This document shows, piece after piece, positions 1 to 7,115 of a stretch of 28,130 nucleotides of DNA. The DNA is from Patescibacteria group bacterium UBA918 (GTDB taxonomy: Bacteria; Patescibacteriota; Minisyncoccia; Phycocordibacterales; UBA918). Below the pieces are notes generated by a model. That model was not told where the DNA came from. It did no database searches and saw nothing but the letters and a program-made list of their open reading frames with translations. The position numbers and the translations under genes were made by a program. The stretch covers positions 71,550 to 99,679 of the forward strand of contig DBEA01000010.1 of NCBI GenBank assembly GCA_002293845.1. The letters run 5' to 3'. Positions within the stretch are counted from its first letter, which is position 1. Each line of letters begins with the position of its first letter.

Positions 1-41
1 GGCCAAAAGGCCCCGCCGCTTTCTCTCTGTTCTTTCAATAA

Positions 42-461
42 TTAGTTCTTCAATCTTGTCGCCAAACGGAGGCTCATGTAAGCGAAGTAGGCGGTGACGG
101 CGCTCGCGGTCCAGGAAAGCCAGTGTGGCACTTCGTAGCCGAAAGCGTTGATGTTGAGACCGAAAAGGATATGGGCGAAGTGGGCCACGGCCAGGGTAAG
201 GAAGACGACGCCGGCCACTAAGAGGTAAGTACGTTCGCGCAAAGCCGGGATGTGGCCGATGTTCCAGCCGTAATGTACCAACATAGCTAGTAGGGCGATG
301 TCGAATACTACTGACGGCCAGAGCATAGCTTCGGTCACGGTCATACCTAAGGTCGTGATAGGCAATAAACCGCTGTATAAAAACCAGATGTTCGTGGCCA
401 GATCAGCAGCGACCACACCGCTACCGAACTTGGCCAACTCATGTAAAGTTCTGTGACTCAT
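42..461 (-). CDS. small multi-pass membrane protein, unknown function
   Basis: A 139-residue protein with about four hydrophobic segments: an N-terminal region around AADLATNIWFLYSGLLPI, then VVFDIALLAMLVHYGW, TYLLVAGVVFLTLAVAHFA and a C-terminal WLSWTASAVTAYFAYMSL. Histidines occur in or near the membrane segments (LVHYGWNIGH, VAHFAHILFG), which could bind heme or metal, but that is only a thought. I chose the internal ATG at 461 (MSHRTLHEL). The longer reading frame to 542 adds 27 residues of unlikely character and no ribosome site helps decide. It is followed on the same strand by nothing visible before the window edge. Its upstream neighbour on the same strand is tRNA-Ile, separated by a terminator. 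I do not recognise the family. Confidence 0.6.
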   Translation of the reverse strand: MSHRTLHELAKFGSGVVAADLATNIWFLYSGLLPITTLGMTVTEAMLWPSVVFDIALLAMLVHYGWNIGHIPALRERTYLLVAGVVFLTLAVAHFAHILFGLNINAFGYEVPHWLSWTASAVTAYFAYMSLRLATRLKN

Positions 462-553
462 TGGATTTTGGATTATTTTTAAGCTTGGCCATATTTTACC
501 CCACAAGAATATTTTTGTAGTCAAGTTATTCACGCAACGCACGGTCTGGGGAT

Positions 554-587
554 AAAGAAAAACAGCGCGTGAGCGCCGTTTTTCTTT
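554..587 (-). terminator. terminator after tRNA-Ile
   Basis: Hairpin with arms AAAGAAAAACaGCGC and GCGCcGTTTTTCTTT around a GTGA loop, lying just past the 3' end of the minus-strand tRNA. A T-rich arm exists on both strands, so it could work in either direction. Confidence 0.7.
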
Positions 588-591
588 CTAG

Positions 592-664
592 TCCGCCCTC
601 CACGACTCGAACGTGGGACCGATCCGGTATAAGCGGATTGCTCTACCAACTGAGCTAAGGGCGG
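592..664 (-). tRNA. tRNA-Ile (anticodon UAU)
   Basis: A 73-nt cloverleaf on the minus strand. The acceptor stem CCGCCCT pairs with AGGGCGG, followed by discriminator A; no CCA is encoded. The D arm is GCTC-AGTTGGTA-GAGC, the anticodon stem ATCCG/CGGAT, and the seven-base loop CTTATAC places TAT at positions 34-36. The T arm is CCACG-TTCGAGT-CGTGG. All four stems pair. UAU would read the AUA isoleucine codon directly; most bacteria use a CAU tRNA modified to lysidine instead. AUA codons are frequent in the genes of this window. Confidence 0.9.
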
Positions 665-680
665 GAGGTAGGTCGAAATA

Positions 681-711
681 CTATAACCTAAAACCTGTAA
701 CCTACAACCTA
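681..711. repeat. AACCTAAAACCT-type degenerate tract
   Basis: Short tandem pattern of AACCTAAAACC, TGTAACC, TACAACCTAG between the tRNA and the oxidoreductase gene. It resembles the tracts near 18995, 20596, 23801, 24426 and 24509 and is probably the same class of low-complexity repeat. Confidence 0.5.
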
Positions 712-713
712 GT

Positions 714-1466
714 TCAATAGCCCTTGAAAGGATCGTGGATGATGCGAGCGTGGGGCACGCGGCGCTCGCGGAGCGAGCGCCGCAGAGCCTCGATCATACC
801 CGGTGCCCCCGACAGCATGAAGTAGGTTCCATCTCCGGCCGCTACCTCTTTTTCTAATTCGGCATTTACTTCTTCCGGGGTGTGAGTGTAGGTGATGCGG
901 AGGTGAGGCAATTTGGCTTTCCAGTCGTCGAGTTCGCTTTTGTACACATGATCCGCTTTGGCGGAATAGATGAGGTGAAAGTCGATATCTTTTCCTTCGC
1001 AGGCCATGTCCGCGATGATAGAGCGGAAGGGTGTGATGCCGATACCGCCGGCGACAGCCACCACTTTTTGCATACTCGGTCGAATATAAAGTTCACCATA
1101 CGGCCCGTACATCCGCGCTGGCTCGCCTGGTCGCAACGATATCAGGCATTGTTTGAAACTGCTCGGCTCGGGAGGAATGATCGTGCCGATTCGGATCTCG
1201 CGTTCATGAGGAGCACTGGCGACCGAAAAAGGTCGCCAGGTTTTGCTTGCCCGTGCCCCAGCATTAGGGTCGGACACTCTTTTACCAGGTAAGGTGAAAA
1301 TGGCGTGTTGCCCGGCTTTCCAGTCGGGTAACTTAGAAGCGGTGAAGATGAAGGAATAGGTGTTTTCGTTTTCCTGTATCCGTTCTTTGAACCGCAACGT
1401 CGTCACACGCCTGATGGCGGCATAGTCGACAGGGTGTCTGAGGGCGCGGGTTAATATGTCTAGCAT
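714..1466 (-). CDS. FAD/NAD(P)-binding ferredoxin-reductase-like oxidoreductase
   Basis: A 250-residue flavoprotein of the ferredoxin-NADP reductase superfamily. The N-terminal beta-barrel FAD domain (about residues 20-130, counted from the upstream GTG) carries the flavin motif RPFS (80-83, the RxYS position) and GPYG (123-126). The C-terminal Rossmann domain has the pyridine-nucleotide motif GGIGITPFRS (142-151) and the terminal SGAPGMIEAL block (221-230) typical of the family. It would move electrons between NAD(P)H and a one-electron partner, which is not identifiable here; no iron-sulfur domain is fused. I preferred ATG at 1466; a GTG two codons upstream (1472) is equally in frame. It is divergent from the winged-helix gene at 1545. 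Confidence 0.85.
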   Translation of the reverse strand: MLDILTRALRHPVDYAAIRRVTTLRFKERIQENENTYSFIFTASKLPDWKAGQHAIFTLPGKRVSDPNAGARASKTWRPFSVASAPHEREIRIGTIIPPEPSSFKQCLISLRPGEPARMYGPYGELYIRPSMQKVVAVAGGIGITPFRSIIADMACEGKDIDFHLIYSAKADHVYKSELDDWKAKLPHLRITYTHTPEEVNAELEKEVAAGDGTYFMLSGAPGMIEALRRSLRERRVPHARIIHDPFKGY

Positions 1467-1544
1467 GTGCACATTCTACCACTCGGTTTGCGCAACTTCG
1501 CTCTTGGTCGAATGGTTATAAAGAAAGGAAATAGAGAGGTGTTC

Positions 1545-1850
1545 ATGGAAACTTGGGACACGATAAACTACGGGCCCCTGGAAATTGTGCAGGTGGCTAA
1601 GCGGTTGATTAGGCTCAGAGACGTTGTGCTTCGTTTGGGTCGCACGGAGTTCATCATCCTACTGCGGTTGCTGGTCTGTCAGGGCGGCGTGGTGTCGCAC
1701 TCCATGCTGGCCCGCGGTCTTAGAAGCGACTACGCGATCCGTTTCGCCATTCACCGGCTACGCAAACGCTTAGTGAAGCATGTTGGTGACTCTATCGCCA
1801 TCGATCACGTTAGACACTCCGGCTACAAACTCTCGCTCGCGAGAGAATAA
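1545..1850 (+). CDS. stand-alone OmpR/PhoB-type winged-helix protein
   Basis: A 101-residue protein made almost entirely of a Trans_reg_C-like winged helix: an N-terminal strand (GPLEIVQ), the LGRTEFIILLRLLVCQGG segment, a recognition-helix region (IRFAIHRLRKRL) and the wing ending HSGYKLSLARE, which matches the GYRL end of OmpR-family domains. There is no receiver domain. The start at 1545 is supported by an AGAGAGGTG purine-rich site a few bases upstream, one of the few clear ribosome sites here. Upstream in-frame ATGs (1467, 1515) would add residues overlapping the divergent gene. It may regulate the divergent oxidoreductase gene or itself. Its stop lies 6 bases from the recG stop (convergent). 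Confidence 0.7.
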   Translation: METWDTINYGPLEIVQVAKRLIRLRDVVLRLGRTEFIILLRLLVCQGGVVSHSMLARGLRSDYAIRFAIHRLRKRLVKHVGDSIAIDHVRHSGYKLSLARE

Positions 1851-1856
1851 GGCCGG

Positions 1857-4649
1857 TCATTCCATATGTAGACTTTGGCCGAGCGCGGACACGCGCTCGG
1901 CTATTGCTTTGTGTCGAGCGAGTTCGGGGTCGGAGGCGATGAGGTCACGGGCTTCGGCGCGGGCGGCCTCCACCAACTTGAGATTCTTGAGCGCTTCCAT
2001 GCCGAGATCGGAGAGACCGGATTGTTTGGAACCATAGAGTTCGCCCGCGCCGCGGAACTGGAGGTCGTATTCGGACAGCTCGAAGCCGTTCTTGGCGCCT
2101 ACGAGCGCTTTTAAGCGGTCTTTTGTCTTGTCGCTCTTCGATTCGGTGACCGCGAAGCAGTAGGGCTGGTGGGTGCCGCGAATGACGCGGCCGCGAAGCT
2201 GGTGGAGTTGAGAGAGGCCGAAGCGTTCCGCGCCTTCGATGATGATGTTGGTGGCGTTTGGCACGTTGACTCCCACTTCGACCACGGAAGTGGCGACCAG
2301 AACGTCGATCTCATGATCGAGAAATCGCTTCATCACCCCGTCCTTTTCCGGCGGGGTCATTTTGCCGTGCAGAACCGCGATGCGAGCGTCTTTAAATATG
2401 TCCGTCTTCAGTCTATCGGCTTCGGCAGTGACGCTCTTTAAGTTGAGCGCGTTCTCTTTTTCTGGATCGGGCTCGAAGACGCGCGGGCAAATGACGTAGG
2501 CTTGCCGACCGGACTTAAGCTCGCTTCTCACATGGGCGTACATCGGCTCCTGTTCGCCCGGTCCGACTATCTTCGTGACGACGGGCTTACGACCCTTGGG
2601 CATTTCGTCGAGCAACGTGAGATCGAGGTCACCATAGAGGGTCAGAGAAAGCGTGCGTGGTATCGGGGTGGCGGTCATCGACAACAGATGCGGCAGCACC
2701 TGTTGTCGATGCGCGGATTCACGCTGAACCGACGCGGATTTACGCGGAAGCCCATCGCAAGCTTGGTCGTAGACTATGCGCTTAATGGTCAGTTCGGTGG
2801 TCCCAAAGTTAATGAGTAACGCTAATTTGTATTCAGTCCCACGTAAATAATCCCAAGTCTGTCGCTGTTCCAGTTGGCTGATTCGTGGCAAGGCCTTTAG
2901 TTCTACAATGACCTTGTCGTCTATCACAAAATCAGGCTGATAAACTCCCACTCGCTCCCCCTCGTAGGTCACTGGTATCTGCTGTTCTCTTTTAAAAGAT
3001 AGGCCTTGCTTCAGTAGTTCTACCGCCAAAGCCTTCTGATAGACTCCTTCTTTGTGTCCGGTTCCAAGTTTTGTCTTTATCGCAAAAGCGGCACCTCTGA
3101 TTTTGTAGGTGAGCTCTTCATACAGAAGTTCGATATCTTTTGCCGGCAAGTCAGAGATAGGTTTCTGCGTGTCTCCGCGTTCGTTCTGCGCGGCTCTGCG
3201 CATCAACGCCGCGCGTTGATTGACGCCGAAACGGTGTTGTTCGTCTATGATGACGTACGCGAGATGTTTGAATTCGACGCTTTTATATATCAAAGCGTGC
3301 GTGCCGATGAGAATCGGAACTTCGCCGTTTTTCACCCACTTAAGCAATTGTGCCTTGGAGATTTTGGTCGGTTTGCGGGGATCGGATTTCGACGGGAACT
3401 TGTAACAACCGCCCCCGGTGATGAGTCCTACCTGTATGGGAAGATGCTCGAAGTATTTGATGAAACTTTCGAAGTGTTGTTTGGCCAGGATCTCGGTCGG
3501 CGCCATATAGGCCACCTGAAGATTGCCGTAGTCTAAATCTGATAATTTTGGAACATTTCCGCGTTGCGGAGCCTCTACTCCTCGGTCGTCGTACGAGCTA
3601 AGTACGCCTTCCTCGTCGTCTTCTCCGCGCCTTGAACTGGCCTCAAAATTATCAGATTTCACCGCTAATGATTTTCGACCTTCTGGCGGCCTGGAGGTGA
3701 CGACCGCGTAAGCGGTGGTGGCCGCGACCGCCGTTTTGCCGCTACCGACGTCGCCTTCAAGTAATCGAGACATGGCGTGCGCGCCACGAAAGTCCTTGAA
3801 GATCTCTTCGATAGCTCTTTCTTGTGCCTTGGTAAACTGGAAAGGAAAGCGGGAGACGAAATCGGACAGTTCCCGGTCATCGACGTTTATTTCATACGTC
3901 GTGGCTGCCGATACCATGGCGCGCTCCTTGGCTTTTTGCACCTGGATGTAGAATACCTCTTCGAAAGCGAAGCGTTTGCGCGCGCCGGTGGCATGGTCGA
4001 GCTTGCGCGGCGCGTGGATGTAGCGAAGCGCGGTCTTGAGTTCGTAGAGTTTATACCGCTCGCGCATCGCCTCCGGCAACGGATCGGTGAGACGGTCGAG
4101 CACCCCGGCTTCGAAGCATTTCATCACGGCGTGATACAGCCAGCGGCTGGTGACGCCCTTGGTCTCTTTATAGACCGGGTAAATGGTGTCGTCGATGTTT
4201 TCGGTGTTTTTGAAGATCGAGTCGTGGCGGTCGATGGGGAGGGAGTCGAGCGGTTCGAGTTCCGGGTTCGCTATGTACATCTTGGCACCGGCACCGGTCA
4301 CGCGGCCCGAGGCCTTTACGTATTGTCCCTCGTGGTACATCTTGGCGATATAGGGCTGATTGAACCACATCAATTTCACTCGCGACGTGCCGTCCTCGAG
4401 ATAACCTTCGGCGATCGGCCGTTTACTTTTCCAGGCTTTGCGCGCTTTGAGACCGCTAAGTTGCCCGAACACCACCGCGTCGCCGCCGGTCACTAGGCCG
4501 GAGACCGACTGGATATCGCTGATGTCTTCGTAGCGGGCGGGGAGGTGATACAAAAGATCAGAAATGGTATGGATGCCGAGGCGTTTCAGCGCCTTTTCGT
4601 GCGGCAGGTCGAGTCGGAAATGAGATTTGAGTGGGTCGGAAGGAGACAT
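1857..4649 (-). CDS. recG: ATP-dependent DNA helicase RecG with two in-frame insertions
   Basis: RecG remodels stalled replication forks and Holliday junctions. Seen: an N-terminal wedge/OB region (about 50-140), QFTKAQERAI (271-280), Walker A GDVGSGKT (299-306), DEQH (469-472), SMTATPIPRT (657-666) and motif VI QLHQLRGRVIRG (814-825). At 930 residues it is about 240 longer than the usual ~690. The excess falls in two places. Residues ~331-373, between Walker A and APTEILA, are encoded by a palindromic repeat (3535-3659). Residues ~485-645, between DEQH and TAT, contain a GxxExxY nuclease-like domain (2708-3204). Both are read through without a stop. Motif VI has Ile823 where RecG usually has Gly (GRVGR). 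Whether the enzyme is still active cannot be seen. It is divergent from maeA, with 32 bases between the starts. Confidence 0.93.
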   Translation of the reverse strand: MSPSDPLKSHFRLDLPHEKALKRLGIHTISDLLYHLPARYEDISDIQSVSGLVTGGDAVVFGQLSGLKARKAWKSKRPIAEGYLEDGTSRVKLMWFNQPYIAKMYHEGQYVKASGRVTGAGAKMYIANPELEPLDSLPIDRHDSIFKNTENIDDTIYPVYKETKGVTSRWLYHAVMKCFEAGVLDRLTDPLPEAMRERYKLYELKTALRYIHAPRKLDHATGARKRFAFEEVFYIQVQKAKERAMVSAATTYEINVDDRELSDFVSRFPFQFTKAQERAIEEIFKDFRGAHAMSRLLEGDVGSGKTAVAATTAYAVVTSRPPEGRKSLAVKSDNFEASSRRGEDDEEGVLSSYDDRGVEAPQRGNVPKLSDLDYGNLQVAYMAPTEILAKQHFESFIKYFEHLPIQVGLITGGGCYKFPSKSDPRKPTKISKAQLLKWVKNGEVPILIGTHALIYKSVEFKHLAYVIIDEQHRFGVNQRAALMRRAAQNERGDTQKPISDLPAKDIELLYEELTYKIRGAAFAIKTKLGTGHKEGVYQKALAVELLKQGLSFKREQQIPVTYEGERVGVYQPDFVIDDKVIVELKALPRISQLEQRQTWDYLRGTEYKLALLINFGTTELTIKRIVYDQACDGLPRKSASVQRESAHRQQVLPHLLSMTATPIPRTLSLTLYGDLDLTLLDEMPKGRKPVVTKIVGPGEQEPMYAHVRSELKSGRQAYVICPRVFEPDPEKENALNLKSVTAEADRLKTDIFKDARIAVLHGKMTPPEKDGVMKRFLDHEIDVLVATSVVEVGVNVPNATNIIIEGAERFGLSQLHQLRGRVIRGTHQPYCFAVTESKSDKTKDRLKALVGAKNGFELSEYDLQFRGAGELYGSKQSGLSDLGMEALKNLKLVEAARAEARDLIASDPELARHKAIAERVSALGQSLHME
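2708..3204 (-). mobile_element. GxxExxY nuclease-like module with 45-bp terminal inverted repeats, inside recG
   Basis: A ~497-bp segment bounded by imperfect inverted repeats at 2708-2752 and 3160-3204. Both begin GATGCGC from the outside and share blocks GAAC, ACGCGGA, ACGC and GAA; I count 33 of 45 matches. Inside, RecG residues ~505-630 match the GxxExxY family (PDDEXK-like): GHKEGVYQKAL (531-541), then PDF (572-574) and VELKA (582-586) as the likely D...ExK nuclease residues. The outer repeats themselves are rich in CGCGGATTTACGC-like units. The simplest reading is an inserted mobile unit that left the recG frame open; the exact junctions and any target duplication are uncertain. Confidence 0.75.
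3535..3659. repeat. 125-bp palindromic element, copy 1, in frame inside recG
   Basis: Perfect 15-bp terminal arms AAATCTGATAATTTT and AAAATTATCAGATTT. The interior has GCGTTGCG, a short hairpin CGTAC...GTACG followed by GCC, and GCGCCTTGAA. The same ordered blocks occur in the element at 20301-20428, although the terminal arms differ in sequence. In recG it encodes an acidic, Ser/Arg-rich loop (about residues 331-373) that normal RecG lacks. Confidence 0.8.
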
Positions 4650-4681
4650 GTTACAATCTGGCGGTCTTCTAAATATATCTT

Positions 4682-5869
4682 ATGGCCAAAAGAAAAGCAT
4701 CCGTTAGAAAAACCGCTCGACCGGCAGGAAAAAAAGATTACGGAAAGTTGGCGCTCGAGTTGCACAAAAAACTCAAAGGCAAGTTAGAGGTGGTGCCGAA
4801 GGGCGAGCTCAAGACTCGCGACGATTGGAGTACCATGTACACGCCGGGAGTGGGCGCGGTGTCTTCGTATTTGGCCCAAAAACCGAAAGAAGCGCGCGAG
4901 TACACCATCAAACGCAACACCGTCGCGGTGGTGTCGGACGGCTCGGCGGTGTTGGGTCTGGGGAATTTGGGACCCATCGGTGCTCTGCCGGTCATGGAAG
5001 GCAAGTGCGCTATTTTCAAGGCCATGGCCGGGGTCGACGCTTTCCCGATCGTCCTCGATACACAGGATCCAGAAGAGATCATCAAGATAGTCAAAGCCAT
5101 CGCGCCCACTTTCGGTGGCATCAATCTCGAGGACATCGCTGCGCCCCAATGTTTCCATATCGAAGACAGGCTCAAGGCCGAACTCGACATTCCGGTGATG
5201 CATGACGATCAGCATGGGACGGCGGTGGTCGTGCTGGCGGGTCTCACCAATGCCGCCAAAGTGGTGAAGAAGAAGTTCGAAACCATGAAGGTGGTCGTGG
5301 TGGGGGCCGGGGCGGCCGGAACCGCGATCGCCAAGTTGCTCCATAAGGCCAAAGTCGAGGATGTGATCGTGACCGACAGGAGTGGCATCATCGTTTCCGG
5401 CCGCCCCGGACTCTCCGGCTACAAAAAGGAGCTCGCCAAGATCACCAATCCGCGCCATGTTAAGGGAGAATTACTCGACGCGCTTCGCGGTGCCGACGTC
5501 GTGGTCGGTGTTTCGGGTCCTGGATCTATCACCAAACACCATGTCGAGGTGATGGCCGATAAAGCGATCGTGTTCGCTCTGGCCAACCCGGTGCCAGAAA
5601 TACACCCCGAAGATGCCAAGCGTGCCGGCGCCGCTATCGTAGCGACCGGTCGCAGCGATTATCCGAATCAAGTAAATAACTCGCTGGCTTTCCCGGGCAT
5701 CTTCCGGGGTGCTCTCGACCGAAACGTGAAGGCCATCACCGACGACATGAAACTGGCGGCCGCCAAGAAGATCGCGGCCTTGGTGAAGAAGCCAAGCGCG
5801 GACAATGTCATTCCGAGCGTCATGACTCCCGGATTAGTGGCGGCGGTCGCGAGCGCCATCAGGAAATAG
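4682..5869 (+). CDS. NAD(P)-dependent malic enzyme (short, decarboxylating type)
   Basis: Converts malate to pyruvate and CO2 with reduction of NAD(P). Seen: TMYTPGVGAV (51-60, with the catalytic Tyr53), EGKCAIFKAMAGVDAFP (106-122), the metal-binding NLEDIAAP (148-155, Glu150/Asp151) and MHDDQHGTA (173-181), the Rossmann loop GAGAAGTA (208-215) and FALANPVPEI (298-307). At 395 residues it matches the bacterial malic-enzyme core and lacks the phosphotransacetylase domain of long MaeB proteins. The first ~20 residues are lysine/arginine-rich and look like an extension. Divergent from recG; an AT-rich -10-like stretch (TAAATATATC, 4670-4679) runs almost to the ATG. Cofactor preference cannot be read from the sequence. 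Confidence 0.92.
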   Translation: MAKRKASVRKTARPAGKKDYGKLALELHKKLKGKLEVVPKGELKTRDDWSTMYTPGVGAVSSYLAQKPKEAREYTIKRNTVAVVSDGSAVLGLGNLGPIGALPVMEGKCAIFKAMAGVDAFPIVLDTQDPEEIIKIVKAIAPTFGGINLEDIAAPQCFHIEDRLKAELDIPVMHDDQHGTAVVVLAGLTNAAKVVKKKFETMKVVVVGAGAAGTAIAKLLHKAKVEDVIVTDRSGIIVSGRPGLSGYKKELAKITNPRHVKGELLDALRGADVVVGVSGPGSITKHHVEVMADKAIVFALANPVPEIHPEDAKRAGAAIVATGRSDYPNQVNNSLAFPGIFRGALDRNVKAITDDMKLAAAKKIAALVKKPSADNVIPSVMTPGLVAAVASAIRK

Positions 5870-5930
5870 ACGGCGGTTTGAAAAGATGTGTTAATTCACA
5901 CCGGCTTCGAACTCAGTTGTGGAGACATGC

Positions 5931-5936
5931 TAGAAT
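5931..5936 (+). promoter_or_regulatory. -10 box for the LAGLIDADG gene
   Basis: TAGAAT preceded by TGC (extended -10 form), five bases before the ATG at 5942. No convincing -35. The transcript would be leaderless. Confidence 0.5.
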
Positions 5937-5941
5937 AGTGT

Positions 5942-6919
5942 ATGTCTGAATATCAGGTTAAGTTTCACCATGCTCTGCAGCAGAGTCGATGGCTTGCTGC
6001 TACAAATTTACCTGTGAAAACTATGGCCGAGGTCTGCAACTGTGCTGAACGTACGATACGAGATTGGAAGCGTGAAAAGTTCTTAATGGATTACGAAGCG
6101 CTTTTGGCTTTGTGTCGCTACACACGATCACCAAAACCTAAAGTTAAAAAAGTTCCTCGATATCGGCATCTTTCTGAGGCTGGTAGGAAAGGTGGAGAGG
6201 TTGTGTATGCAAAATATGGCAGAGTCCCAACAGATAGCGCGAGACGCCTAAGTGCTTGGCGAAAATGGTGGAAAGCTGAAGGGCAGTATAAACAGAATAC
6301 AATTCTTGTGCGCAAGGTAGTCAAGAGACCGCGCCGTTCTGTATTCTTGGCAGAGTTTGTGGGTGTGATGTTGGGAGACGGTGGTATTTCAGGGCGACAA
6401 TTAACAGTCACCCTTCATGCGATTGATGACCGGGAATATGGAAAGTATATATCATCGCTTATTACGAAACTTTTCGACGTCCCCGCGAGTGTCCGCCGTA
6501 AAAGGGCTAGTGTGGCCAATGATTATGTTGTGTCTCGAACCGATCTGGTGGATTTTTGCGTCGAGGAACTAGGTCTGGTTCGAGGGCATAAAATAGAAAA
6601 GGGAGCCGATGTGCCTGATTGGATAAGGCGCGACAGACGTTTCGTTATTGCTTGTTTGCGTGGTCTCATTGATACGGACGGCTCCTTATTTATCCATGAG
6701 TATCGCTCTAAAAATAGGCGTTATCGTTATAAAAAATTAAATTTTTGCAGTCGTTCTCCGCTACTTTTGCGTTCGGTTTATGACATGATGATTAGTTTGG
6801 GGTTACATCCTCACGTTCGTGGATCGATGGTTTGTCTAGACAGTCAGGCCGATGTCGTCTTGTATATGAAATTGGTTGGGAGCAAAAATGTGAAGCATTT
6901 GAAAAGATATCTAAAATAA
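5942..6919 (+). CDS. LAGLIDADG-family homing endonuclease-like protein
   Basis: A 325-residue protein with two LAGLIDADG helices: LAEFVGVMLGDGG (136-148) and CLRGLIDTDGS (238-248), so a single chain could form the two-fold active site. The acidic residues Asp146 and Asp244 or Asp246 are in the catalytic positions. The N-terminal ~60 residues (MAEVCNCAERTIRDWKRE) look like a helix-turn-helix. It is free-standing: no intein splice motifs and no intron signs are visible. Its base composition is more AT-rich than the malic enzyme gene before it. It ends 17 bases before tRNA-Ser, a usual landing spot for mobile DNA. Cleavage target unknown; a domesticated regulator is an alternative. Confidence 0.85.
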   Translation: MSEYQVKFHHALQQSRWLAATNLPVKTMAEVCNCAERTIRDWKREKFLMDYEALLALCRYTRSPKPKVKKVPRYRHLSEAGRKGGEVVYAKYGRVPTDSARRLSAWRKWWKAEGQYKQNTILVRKVVKRPRRSVFLAEFVGVMLGDGGISGRQLTVTLHAIDDREYGKYISSLITKLFDVPASVRRKRASVANDYVVSRTDLVDFCVEELGLVRGHKIEKGADVPDWIRRDRRFVIACLRGLIDTDGSLFIHEYRSKNRRYRYKKLNFCSRSPLLLRSVYDMMISLGLHPHVRGSMVCLDSQADVVLYMKLVGSKNVKHLKRYLK

Positions 6920-6936
6920 GGCAAGATGTAGCTTCC

Positions 6937-7023
6937 GGAGACGTGGGTGAGCGGTTGAAACCAGCACTCTGCTAATGTGCCAGGGGATAAAACCCCTCGA
7001 CGGTTCGAATCCGTCCGTCTCCG
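6937..7023 (+). tRNA. tRNA-Ser (anticodon GCU)
   Basis: An 87-nt class II tRNA with acceptor GGAGACG/CGTCTCC, discriminator G and no encoded CCA. Anticodon GCT is at 6971-6973 in the loop CTGCTAA. The long variable arm has stem GGGG/CCCC and the T arm is GACGG-TTCGAAT-CCGTC. The anticodon stem (GCACT/TGTGC) has one U-U mismatch next to the loop. It reads AGU/AGC. Confidence 0.92.
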
Positions 7024-7075
7024 CACTAAAAACCTGTTATCGACATGACCCGAGTGCTTGGGTATGTGGGGCGAC

Positions 7076-7109
7076 TTGAGTACTCAATCCTAGGTTTCTA
7101 AGCTAGAAT
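7076..7109 (+). promoter_or_regulatory. palindrome plus -10 box upstream of the PurA-like gene
   Basis: A perfect 12-bp palindrome TTGAGTACTCAA (7076-7087) followed by the -10 box TAGAAT (7104-7109), six bases before the ATG at 7116. The palindrome covers the -35 area and could be an operator; that role is inferred only from position. Confidence 0.45.
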
Positions 7110-7115
7110 TGCAGC

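Noticed and set aside
2708..3204. intein or group I/II intron in recG
   Set aside because: No Cys/Ser splice start, no HN-C end and no intron core; the module encodes a GxxExxY domain and is bounded by inverted repeats.
3777..4496. 239-codon plus-strand open frame
   Set aside because: Antisense to recG, whose helicase motifs fix the coding strand; no domain or start signal of its own.
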